DNA from: Microbacterium testaceum StLB037
GTDB taxonomy: Bacteria > Actinomycetota > Actinomycetes > Actinomycetales > Microbacteriaceae
Direction of reading: 5' to 3'
DNA length: 64,000 nucleotides
Assembly: GCF_000202635.1 (NCBI RefSeq)
Contig: NC_015125.1
Span: forward strand, 3,224,001-3,288,000
In this document: positions 56,751 through 64,000 of the stretch, piece by piece
Position numbering within the stretch: position 1 is the first letter of the stretch
How the letters are laid out: each line of letters opens with the position of its first letter
Made by a program: the position numbers and the translations under genes
The notes under the pieces: generated by a model
What the model was told of the DNA's origin: nothing
The model's database searches: none
What the model saw: the letters and a program-made list of their open reading frames with translations, nothing else

Positions 56751-56960
56751 ATGGCAGCTCCGACGAACCAAGCCGCACCTCAGACCGGGGCGCACGCGGT
56801 CATCGCCGACGCCGTCGACCCTGCGCGCCGGCCCGATGTGTTGCTGCGCGTGCGGCGCGCGGAGGGCCACGAGGTCAGCGCCTGGTGGATGGTCGGCGCG
56901 TTCGTCGGCGTCTCCGCCGCCGTGATCAGCCTCTTGAGCTGGGTGCCCGGCGGGTCTTGA
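56751..56960 (+). CDS. Small single-span membrane protein, 69 residues
   Basis: It begins MAAPTNQAAPQTGAHAVIADAVDPARRPDVLLRVRRAEGHEVSAWWMVG, with one C-terminal helix (MVGAFVGVSAAVISLLSWVP). AAGGGGGAT precedes the ATG and CAGAAT upstream may be its -10. I do not recognise a family. It lies between glpX and the converging rmuC gene. Confidence 0.65.
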   Translation: MAAPTNQAAPQTGAHAVIADAVDPARRPDVLLRVRRAEGHEVSAWWMVGAFVGVSAAVISLLSWVPGGS

Positions 56961-56996
56961 GCCCGCTCGGGCCGGTCGTCGTCACCGCCTTCGTAC

Positions 56997-58403
56997 TCAT
57001 CGCCCCTGGTCGTTGAGGCCCGCCCGCGACCGCACTTCGCCGACGTCTGCGGAAGCGATGGTGCGGGGCTCCTCGCTATCGGCAGCACCGCTACCGGCGC
57101 CGCTGTCTCCCGCACCGGCTTCGGACGTTCGCCTGGCGTCGGCCGCCGCCGGGACCGGGTGGGTCTCGGCCGAGTTCTCAGCCGTCGCGTCGATGAACTC
57201 GGGGGCCGCCCAGCGCCGCGGCGCCGTCTCGAGCGCGGCGGGGGGCGTCACGGCGTCGAGCTTCGTCTCGTCGATCCCCGGGAACTTCCGCGCGGTCACC
57301 AGCACGCGTGACTCGAGCGACCCGGCGAACTTGTTGTAGCTGTCGACGGTGCGCTCGATGGCACGTCGCAGGTCTCCGGCGTGACCGGCGAGGACGCCGA
57401 CGCGCTCGTACAGCTCGGTCCCGAGGGCGAACAGAGTACGCGCCTCGTCGGACACGTCCTGCTGCGTCCACGTGAACGCCACGGTCTTGAGCACGGCCCA
57501 GAGGTTGACGGGCGAGGCGAGAGCCACTCGCCGCGAGAACGCGTAGTCGAGGAGCGTCGGGTCTTCGTCGAGGGCCGAAGCGAGCAGCGACTCGCTGGGG
57601 ATGAAGCAGACGACGAACTCCGGACTGCTCTCGAGCCCCGCCCAATACGTCTTGCGAGCGAGCGCGTCGACGTGAGCTCGGACGGCTTTCGCATGGCGCG
57701 CGAGCAGCGCGGCACGGCGTGCGCCCTCGTCGCCCTGCGCGGTGACGGGGATGGCGCTGGCCTGAAGGTACGCGTCGAGGGGGACCTTGGCATCCACCGC
57801 CAGAGCTTTGCCGCCCGGGAGACGGACGACCATGTCGGGGCGGCCCGAGCCGGCGTCGGACGAGATCGAGGCCTGCAGGTCGAAGTCGACATACCGAGTG
57901 AGCCCCGCCGCCTCGACCACTCGGCGCAGCTGCGTCTCGCCCCACACCCCGCGCGTGCTGCCGGAGCGCATGGCGGACGCCAGGGCTTCGGTGGTCGCGC
58001 GCAGCGCCTCGTCGGCCTCCCGCGACTGGCGCAACTGCTCACCCAGTGCCGAGTACTGCTCCACGCGGTCGCGCTCCAGGCCGTCGACCTTGCGCTGCAT
58101 CGCCTCGAGGGTCTCGCGCACCGGGTCGAGCGCCCGCAGGACCGTCTGGTCGCGCCGCTCCCGCTCTTCGCGCGCGGCCTGATCGTTGCGCGACTGGCCG
58201 ACGGCCTCGCGGTACAGCGCCACCTGATGATCGAGCTGCGATTGGAGTCCCGCGCGCGCGGCGTCGGATGCGGCCGCGCGCGCCGAGAGCTCCGCACGCT
58301 CGACGGCGGCGCGCGCCGTGGCTCGCGACGCGCCCAGGAACCACCCGCCGGCGACGCCGAGTGCCAGGGCGAGGATCACGAGAACGAGGGCGATGGCATC
58401 CAT
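56997..58403 (-). CDS. rmuC: DNA recombination protein RmuC
   Basis: 468 residues. One N-terminal membrane helix (IALVLVILALALGVAGGWFLG) is followed by a long coiled coil (about 25-130) and the RmuC nuclease-like domain with GVWGETQLRRVVEAAGL, GRPDMVVRLPGGKALAVDAKVPLDAY and VVCFIPSESLL. It is thought to restrain inversions or degrade aberrant DNA near the membrane. The C-terminal ~100 residues are disordered and Ala/Ser/Gly-rich. The ATG giving MDAIALVLV was selected. Confidence 0.9.
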   Translation of the reverse strand: MDAIALVLVILALALGVAGGWFLGASRATARAAVERAELSARAAASDAARAGLQSQLDHQVALYREAVGQSRNDQAAREERERRDQTVLRALDPVRETLEAMQRKVDGLERDRVEQYSALGEQLRQSREADEALRATTEALASAMRSGSTRGVWGETQLRRVVEAAGLTRYVDFDLQASISSDAGSGRPDMVVRLPGGKALAVDAKVPLDAYLQASAIPVTAQGDEGARRAALLARHAKAVRAHVDALARKTYWAGLESSPEFVVCFIPSESLLASALDEDPTLLDYAFSRRVALASPVNLWAVLKTVAFTWTQQDVSDEARTLFALGTELYERVGVLAGHAGDLRRAIERTVDSYNKFAGSLESRVLVTARKFPGIDETKLDAVTPPAALETAPRRWAAPEFIDATAENSAETHPVPAAADARRTSEAGAGDSGAGSGAADSEEPRTIASADVGEVRSRAGLNDQGR

Positions 58404-58456
58404 GGGGTCAGCATGCACCAGACCTCCGACATTGCCGGAAAGACGGGCCGTGCGGG

Positions 58457-59053
58457 TCAGGCGACGGCGCGCTCGGCGACGGGTTCGACGGCGATCTGCG
58501 ACACCCGGACGCCCAGGTGAGCGGCGAGGGCGTGTACGTCGGAGGCGCCGGCGCGACGGGCGCAGTCGATCGTGATCTCGGCGCACGCGACGGCGTCGGC
58601 CAGGGCGTCATGGTGGGCGAAGGGCGAGCATCCCGCCTCTTCGGCGACCAGGGGGAGCCGGTACGACGCGAGGGAGTAGGTCTTCCGCGACATCTGGACG
58701 CTGCACAGGTAGCGGTAGGGCGGGCACTCATCGCCCGTCGCGGCGCACGCGCGACGCAGGACCGACATGTCGAAGCCCGCGTTGTGCGCGACCAGGACGT
58801 CCGCCCCGGCGAATGCGGTCAGGCGGGCCAGTTGAGTGCTCCAGTCGGGGGCGTTCACGACGTCGGCGGGCTGGATGCCGTGGATTCCGACGTTGATCGG
58901 AGCGAAATGGTCGTGTCCCGGCGGAGGCTTGATGAGCCAGGCGGCGGTCGCGACGACTCGGCCGTCGCGGACCCGGGCCAGACCGACCGCACAGGCCGAC
59001 GCGCCGCTGGAGTTCGCCGTCTCGAAGTCGATCGCCGTGAAGTCCAGTCCCAC
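58457..59053 (-). CDS. DEDDh-type 3'-5' exonuclease
   Basis: 198 residues, DnaQ-like. ExoI is FTAIDFETAN (Asp and Glu), ExoII LVAHNAGFDMSVLR (Asp) and ExoIII FAHHDALADAVAC (His and Asp). It is a stand-alone proofreader-like or RNase T-like exonuclease. The GTG before GLDFTAIDF is the only plausible start near the domain. It is 53 nt downstream of rmuC, in which direction rmuC follows on the same strand. Confidence 0.87.
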   Translation of the reverse strand: MGLDFTAIDFETANSSGASACAVGLARVRDGRVVATAAWLIKPPPGHDHFAPINVGIHGIQPADVVNAPDWSTQLARLTAFAGADVLVAHNAGFDMSVLRRACAATGDECPPYRYLCSVQMSRKTYSLASYRLPLVAEEAGCSPFAHHDALADAVACAEITIDCARRAGASDVHALAAHLGVRVSQIAVEPVAERAVA

Positions 59054-59322
59054 GGCTCCACTCTCACCCGACGTGACGAGGACCCGCCGAGGCGCGCCGA
59101 GGTGCTCGGCATCCGGCGTCGTCCGCCGGGGACGTGCGGTGCCCGGATGCCATGTCGCAGGCGCCGTCGTGCGGAATCGCCGCTCGCCGCGCCGGCGCGA
59201 CCGGGGCGACGCGCGGGGCGGGCACGCGAAGTCCGCAGGACGGCGCGATACGCGGCACCAGGGCTCCGCTCCGCAGGACGATACGGGGGAGTCGTGTCGG
59301 AGGCCCGGCGTAGGGTCGGAGC
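59054..59322. other. Intergenic control region, exonuclease gene and methyltransferase gene (divergent)
   Basis: The region holds GCAGGACGGCGCGATACGCGG and, about 55 nt further, CCGCAGGACGATACGGGG, two related copies of a GCAGGACG...GATACG pattern (around 59235-59300). No gene is supported in it. TAGGGT at 59311-59316 is the methyltransferase -10. Confidence 0.4.
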
Positions 59323-60072
59323 ATGACCGATCGCGAGAAGTCGACCTCGTTCGGGCAGGCGGCCTCCGCCTACGAGTCCGGGCGTCCGGGGTACCCCTCC
59401 GAAGCCGTGGCATGGCTGCTCGAGCCGGTGCGCGAGCCCGGTCGCGCGCTGCGCGTCGCCGATGTGGGAGCGGGAACCGGCAAGCTCACGCGCGCCGTCG
59501 TCGAGCTCGGCGCTGACGTGGTGGCGGTGGATCCGGATGCCGACATGCTCGCGACCCTGCGAGAGAACGCGCGCGGCGTGCCCACGTTCGTCGGCACCGC
59601 CGAGAATCTGCCGCTGCCCGACTCCGGGCTCGACGCCGTCGTCATGGGTCAGGCCTGGCACTGGGTCGACGTCGAACCGGCCTCCCTCGAGACCGCGCGC
59701 GCGCTGCGCAGCGGGGGAGTCCTCGGGCTCGTGTGGAACATCCGTGACGATCGTGTCGACTGGGTGCGGCGCCTCACCGGGGCCATGGGCGGCTCGAACG
59801 CCGAGGTCCTCCTCGCCACGACCGGTCCCCGCATCGCGGAGCCCTACGGCGAGCTGGAGCACCGGGAGTGGTCCTGGGAGCGTCGCATCACTCTTCCCCA
59901 GCTCCGCGACCTCGTCGTCTCGCGCAGCGACATCATCACGGCCAGCCCGGAGCGGCGCGCGGCCATCGATGCCGCGGTCGACGGGGTCGTGGCATCCGTT
60001 CCCGAACTCGCCGATGGGGGCTCGGTGGCCTTGCCCTACGTGACCCACGCGTTCCGCGCGCGGCGACCCTGA
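59323..60072 (+). CDS. Class I SAM-dependent methyltransferase (UbiE-like)
   Basis: 249 residues. SAM motif I is VADVGAGTGKLTRAV (about 48-62), with VDPDADMLATL, AENLPLPDSGLDAVVMGQAWHW and GLVWNIRDDRVDW following. The fold is that of UbiE/COQ5 enzymes; the methyl acceptor is unknown. TAGGGT lies 6 nt before the ATG, so a leaderless transcript is likely. It stands alone before the converging surface-protein gene. Confidence 0.88.
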   Translation: MTDREKSTSFGQAASAYESGRPGYPSEAVAWLLEPVREPGRALRVADVGAGTGKLTRAVVELGADVVAVDPDADMLATLRENARGVPTFVGTAENLPLPDSGLDAVVMGQAWHWVDVEPASLETARALRSGGVLGLVWNIRDDRVDWVRRLTGAMGGSNAEVLLATTGPRIAEPYGELEHREWSWERRITLPQLRDLVVSRSDIITASPERRAAIDAAVDGVVASVPELADGGSVALPYVTHAFRARRP

Positions 60073-60094
60073 CTCCGTCCTCGCAGCCCCCGTC

Positions 60095-63000
60095 TCATCG
60101 GGAAGCTCGCCGGCGGCGCCCCCGGACGACGATGACGAGGCATCCCAGCCCGGTCAGCATGAGCGCCGCGGCCGTGCCGAGCATTCCGGTGAGAGGGATG
60201 TCGGCGCCCGTCGCAGCCAACCCGCTTCGCGTGCTCGGGCGGAGCGTGATCGACACCTCGGACGCGGCGGTGTCGTAGCCCGCGGGCTGGAAGGCGACTC
60301 TCACCGTTCGGTCTGCCGACGCGATCGCATCGGCGGAGAGCTGAATCACTCCGTGGCCGTCGATGACGACGCCCTCGGCGAGGAGGCGTTCGCCGGCCCA
60401 AACGCCGATGTCGCCGCTCGGTTGCTCACCCGCGAGGGACGATGCCTTGCCCGCATCGTCGATGCGGGCGGCGATCTCGAGCCCCACGCCGCCGTCCGCC
60501 GTGTCGGTCATCGCCGTCGACAACGTCGAGGGCCTCTTCTGAACCACCGACGTCGCAGCGGCCGAACGGCCGTCGGCGAATCCCGGATCCCCCGAGAACT
60601 CGGCGGAGAACGTGTGCGTGTCGGCGCTGAGGAGGGACAGGGGAAGGGTCCAGCGAAGGACGCTCCCGTTCTCCTCGGGAACAGCGTCTGCGTCGGAGAA
60701 GACGTACAGCTCGTGATCCTGGTCCGACAACAACCGCATCGTGCCCGAGAGTGCTGCATCGCCACCCGTCGCACGTGCGATGACCGTGAACTGCCCCGCT
60801 GCGTCGGCGACGATGCTCTCGGGGAGGCCCTCGACGCGCACCTCTACCGGCGTTTCTTCGTAGGAAACTGTCTGCGGGTCTGACGAACTGGGGAGAGTCA
60901 GGCCGTCGAGGCCGAGGTATTCGGCCCGTACGCTGTTGCTCTCGCCGTCGAGATGGATTCCGTCCAGAGTGGCGACGCTGTCGATGACGGGCGCGTGGCC
61001 GAGCAGGACGTCGTCGTCGTAGAACGCGACAACGCCTCCGTCGACCTCTTCGATGCCTGCGCCGCGCACACGAGCCTGCAGGCGCAGAGGGTCGCCCACC
61101 GGCTGTGTCTCGGCGGTGGGATCGGATGCCGAAAGGGTCGCCGTCGAGGCGCGCGCGGCGGAATCCGACCCGTTCGACGCGGTGAGGGTGACGCCGGTCG
61201 CGTCAGCGGGGACGGTGAACGTGTGCACGGGAGCGACGACGCCATCGGCGACGGCTTCTCCCGGCTTCACGTCGGCGGGGGTGAACACGGTCTGGACAGT
61301 GTGCTTACCGGGTGTCAGCGGGGGAAGCGCAAACCCCCACCCGGAGTGGTCGTAGGTCGCGTACCCGGCGTACGTGTTGTCGTAGTAGTAGTGAGCCACG
61401 TAGCGGTTCTCTTCACCGGCGGCTGTCCAGTACGTCCGCTGGATGATGACCTTGCCGGGCTGGTATCCGGACGGCGGCGTGTCGTAGACCTCTTCTTCGA
61501 CACCGCTCCAGTGCCATTCCGGTCCGGTGGGCCACTCGCCCTCATCGTCGGGAGTGCCCGGCGGAGGCGGGGGCGCGTCGACGTGAAGATCGACAGGCTC
61601 GCCGCAGTCGGAGGGGAGTTCGCCCACTGGCGTCGTGGCGTCGACATATGTCCTCGACGAGGACGACGTCAGCGCGTCCGTGCCGCGGAAGGCCATCCCG
61701 ATGTCGGTGCCGTCGGGAGCGTCGATGCGGATCGCCACGCACCGTGCCGAGGTGGGAAGCGACGGGGACGTGCGCAGCGGGATGTCAGCGACCGTGTCGT
61801 CGTACGTTCGCGGGGGATTGGCCCGCACGTTCATGGTGAGCCCGTCCAGATCGACGGCACTAGAGCCGATCATCGCGTCCCACCGCGCCAGGAGGAGGAA
61901 CCGGCCGTCAGCGAGACGACGCACCTGCGTCGTCACGGTCGTCGCCGCGGGGACGCTCTCGAGGAGATGCACGATCCGGCCGGGGAGGACGGTCGCTACA
62001 TCGGGGGTGTAGGCGATCGTCACGTTCTCGTACCCGATATAGCTGTCGTCGTCACTGCGGTCGATGACGTTGATGTCCGTGATGTGAGCGAGGGCATCGA
62101 TCTTCCACTCGCCGACCCCGTGCTCGGTGGTCACGATCGCCGTGCCGTCTTCTCGACCGAGCGTGATCGTCCCCGGGAGGGGTTGTCCGGTCTCGGCGCT
62201 CACCACGCGCACGACGAGGGGATTGTTCGGGCGGTCGGCGGTGATGACCGGGGTGTGCTTCTCCTGCCAGCGGAGGGTGATCGACTGTGCGTCTCTCGAC
62301 GCACGGGCCGTGCGACCCGCGCAGTCCCCGCAGACATCGGGGGAGAGGTAGTTCGCGCCTCCGCGTCCGCCTCCGGCGGAGGCGAAGTCATCGCGGAAGA
62401 AGCTGTGAATCATGCGATCGGGTCCGCCGCCGTCGCCGGCGACCACCCCGCCCCCGCCGCCGCCCCCGCCCGCGTGGCGGATGAGTTCCTGTCCCTCCGG
62501 CTCCGCGCCGCGGCTGTTGGCTCCGCTCGTCGAACACAGAGCGGCGGCGGTCACGTAGGAGCCGCGTAGCCACTCGCTGGCGTCGTGCCCGGGCTCGCCG
62601 CCGCGATACGCGCCGTGGGTGAAGACGCTTCCGGCGCTCCAGACCCGCGATTCGCCGCTTCCTCCGCCCCCGCCGGCCGCCACGGCGAGCACCTCGGCGT
62701 CGCTGTCGCAGCGGGCCCCGTTCGTCCCCGCGATGATGGCCGTCGCGTCTCCGCCGTTGCCGCCACTCTGACGAGTGGCCTTCCACGGCCAGGCCCACAT
62801 CTCTTCCTGACCCGTGTACGCCGCGGGCAGGCCACTGCCCGCGCCTCCCGCGAGGGAGGCGAATGCTCGTGCATTCTGGGCGCCGAACAGGAAGCTCCAT
62901 TGCTCGCCCGCGGGGCGCGTGACGCTGAAGTCGAAGGCCGCTGCCGCACCCCCACCCTGCCGCCCGCTTCCCGGCGCGCCGACGACGGTGACGTCGATCG

Positions 63001-63253
63001 CGCCGGCGATGCCTGCCGGTACGGTCCACGATTTCACCGGCGTGGACGGCGTGATGGTGAGGGAGCGTTCGAGCGACACGACGGCAGGCGCTGCCGCCTG
63101 CTCGGGTGCTGCCGCCTGCGCGGCGGACGCCTCACCGACGACGAATCCGGGTGCCATCACCAGGGCGGCTCCGAGGGCGAGTGCGAGCACTCGCGGGACG
63201 GCGGCGCGCCGAGAGGATACGGGCGCCAGCGCACCGCGAGAAGAAGTTTTCAT
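60095..63253 (-). CDS. LAXTG-anchored surface protein with glycine-rich and Ig-like domains
   Basis: 1052 residues. A signal peptide (1-45, ending around GEASAAQAA) is followed by a glycine-rich domain (about 65-370; [26 protein letters not shown]) with several cysteines ([20 protein letters not shown]), unrelated-looking middle domains with conserved Trp/Tyr ([35 protein letters not shown]), then at least two Big-type Ig-like repeats ([24 protein letters not shown]). The C-terminus is LAATG, a membrane helix and RGRRRRASR, a sortase (class E type) anchor. Possible adhesin; function unknown. Confidence 0.82.
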   Translation of the reverse strand: MKTSSRGALAPVSSRRAAVPRVLALALGAALVMAPGFVVGEASAAQAAAPEQAAAPAVVSLERSLTITPSTPVKSWTVPAGIAGAIDVTVVGAPGSGRQGGGAAAAFDFSVTRPAGEQWSFLFGAQNARAFASLAGGAGSGLPAAYTGQEEMWAWPWKATRQSGGNGGDATAIIAGTNGARCDSDAEVLAVAAGGGGGSGESRVWSAGSVFTHGAYRGGEPGHDASEWLRGSYVTAAALCSTSGANSRGAEPEGQELIRHAGGGGGGGGVVAGDGGGPDRMIHSFFRDDFASAGGGRGGANYLSPDVCGDCAGRTARASRDAQSITLRWQEKHTPVITADRPNNPLVVRVVSAETGQPLPGTITLGREDGTAIVTTEHGVGEWKIDALAHITDINVIDRSDDDSYIGYENVTIAYTPDVATVLPGRIVHLLESVPAATTVTTQVRRLADGRFLLLARWDAMIGSSAVDLDGLTMNVRANPPRTYDDTVADIPLRTSPSLPTSARCVAIRIDAPDGTDIGMAFRGTDALTSSSSRTYVDATTPVGELPSDCGEPVDLHVDAPPPPPGTPDDEGEWPTGPEWHWSGVEEEVYDTPPSGYQPGKVIIQRTYWTAAGEENRYVAHYYYDNTYAGYATYDHSGWGFALPPLTPGKHTVQTVFTPADVKPGEAVADGVVAPVHTFTVPADATGVTLTASNGSDSAARASTATLSASDPTAETQPVGDPLRLQARVRGAGIEEVDGGVVAFYDDDVLLGHAPVIDSVATLDGIHLDGESNSVRAEYLGLDGLTLPSSSDPQTVSYEETPVEVRVEGLPESIVADAAGQFTVIARATGGDAALSGTMRLLSDQDHELYVFSDADAVPEENGSVLRWTLPLSLLSADTHTFSAEFSGDPGFADGRSAAATSVVQKRPSTLSTAMTDTADGGVGLEIAARIDDAGKASSLAGEQPSGDIGVWAGERLLAEGVVIDGHGVIQLSADAIASADRTVRVAFQPAGYDTAASEVSITLRPSTRSGLAATGADIPLTGMLGTAAALMLTGLGCLVIVVRGRRRRASR

Positions 63254-63481
63254 CCGTTCCAGGACCCCCGTGTGGCGGGGCTCCTTCCGAAGGCGGTGGA
63301 CGACCCCGGGGTCAGAGTATCGGAACCTGTGCATTCGCTGATGGTGCGGAGAGACTGTCCGCCGCAGCCGGTCGAGCTGTTGCTCGGTCCGTCGGTTTGC
63401 GGGGGCGTGAGCGCGTCCGCCCGAGGTCTCGCCGTCGAGCGCAGGCTCGAGAGGAGCCGCAGCCGGGTAACCTGGACTCCC
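63254..63481. other. Divergent promoter region of the surface-protein and ychF genes
   Basis: A TACTCT-like box (minus strand, near 63313) may serve the surface-protein gene, and TAACCT near 63468 lies 8 nt before the ychF GTG. No gene is seen. Confidence 0.4.
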
Positions 63482-64000
63482 GTGGCTCTTACCATCGGAA
63501 TCGTCGGCCTTCCCAACGTCGGAAAGTCGACCCTCTTCAACGCTCTGACCAAGAACTCGGTGCTCGCCGCGAACTACCCGTTCGCGACCATCGAGCCCAA
63601 CGTCGGGGTCGTGAACCTTCCCGATGTGCGCCTGCAGCAGCTCGCCGACGTGTTCGGCAGCGAGCGGCTCGTGCCCGCCGCGGTGTCGTTCGTCGACATC
63701 GCCGGCATCGTGCGCGGCGCGAGCGAGGGCGAGGGGCTCGGCAACCAGTTCCTCGCGAACATCCGTGAAGCGGATGCCATTGCCCAGGTCGTCCGCGGAT
63801 TCGCCGATGACGACGTGGTCCACGTCGACGGCGCGGTGAACCCCGCGAGCGACATGGAAACCATCAACGCCGAGCTGCAACTCGCCGACCTCCAGACCCT
63901 CGAGAAGGCGATCACGCGCTACGAGAAAGAGGTCAAGGGCAAGAAGCTCGACCCCTCCGTGCTCGACGCCGCCAAGGCCGCGCAGGATGCGCTGCAGCGC
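63482..64000 (+). CDS. ychF: Redox-regulated ATPase YchF (partial, 5' end)
   Basis: The first 173 codons are visible and the gene runs off the window. G1 is [12 protein letters not shown], then [23 protein letters not shown], with G3 in [22 protein letters not shown]. YchF/OLA1 hydrolyses ATP, binds ribosomes and is linked to oxidative stress. The GTG is preceded by a TAACCT box at 8 nt and no ribosome site, so it is probably leaderless. In M. tuberculosis the homologue is Rv1112, next to the same ispH/xse region. Confidence 0.93.
   Translation, partial: MALTIGIVGLPNVGKSTLFNALTKNSVLAANYPFATIEPNVGVVNLPDVRLQQLADVFGSERLVPAAVSFVDIAGIVRGASEGEGLGNQFLANIREADAIAQVVRGFADDDVVHVDGAVNPASDMETINAELQLADLQTLEKAITRYEKEVKGKKLDPSVLDAAKAAQDALQR

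Overview
The window is a high-GC actinobacterial chromosome segment, most likely from Microbacterium or a close relative in the Microbacteriaceae. The grounds are the very high GC content, frequent GTG starts, many GTGA/ATGA gene overlaps, TANNNT promoter boxes 6-7 nt before start codons, DUF501/DUF4307/DUF4245/DUF6264 families, and a gene order that parallels Mycobacterium tuberculosis from about Rv1014c (pth) to Rv1112 (ychF). The synteny statement is from memory, not a search.

Layout. 1-2.5 kb: end of a gluconate-type permease gene, then an SDR gluconate/ketogluconate dehydrogenase and an idonate-type zinc dehydrogenase. 2.5-7.7 kb: a hydroxyacid catabolic cluster (3-hydroxyisobutyrate-type dehydrogenase, D-2-hydroxyacid dehydrogenase, IclR regulator, MHS-family symporter, fumarylacetoacetase-fold enzyme) with palindromic operators. 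7.8-16.7 kb: rplY, pth, two small membrane proteins, mfd, an SdpI-like protein, two tandem UPF0126 channels and a gamma-carbonic-anhydrase-fold protein. 16.9-21.9 kb: ppc, mazG, hisS. 21.9-26.9 kb is the most accessory stretch: an orphan membrane protein, an IS5-family element inserted exactly at the stop codon of an MmyB-type regulator gene, a divergent MFS exporter and an SGNH hydrolase. 27-34.4 kb: a CtaG-like protein, an O-methyltransferase, a block of hairpin and 19-nt repeats, then eno, an FtsB/DivIC-like gene, DUF501, a mycosin-like S8 protease and type II NADH dehydrogenase.

34.6-44.1 kb: a short (class I) tRNA with UAA anticodon, lemA, a YcaQ-type glycosylase, an AI-2E-type permease, ilvA, greA, DUF4307, hemolysin III, a Z-prenyl synthase and a PIN-PhoH (PhoH2) gene behind a strongly structured leader. 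44.1-50.8 kb, minus strand: xseA-xseB-DUF4245-carbonic anhydrase-fumC-histidine kinase-response regulator, with a possible relic of the two-component target gene beyond it. 50.9-64 kb: ispH, DUF6264, an ECF sigma/anti-sigma pair, a MOSC protein, fbaA and glpX (divergent gluconeogenic genes), rmuC, a DEDDh exonuclease, a methyltransferase, a 1052-residue LAXTG surface protein, and the start of ychF.

Most of the window is conserved housekeeping backbone. I see no CRISPR array, prophage or recognisable defence system. The most unusual signals are the palindromic operators of the catabolic cluster, the shared-stop IS insertion, the 52-nt near-perfect palindrome after mazG, the composite repeat block before eno, the class I tRNA-Leu(UAA), a TATAAT box written into a membrane-segment codon run, and the PhoH2 leader.
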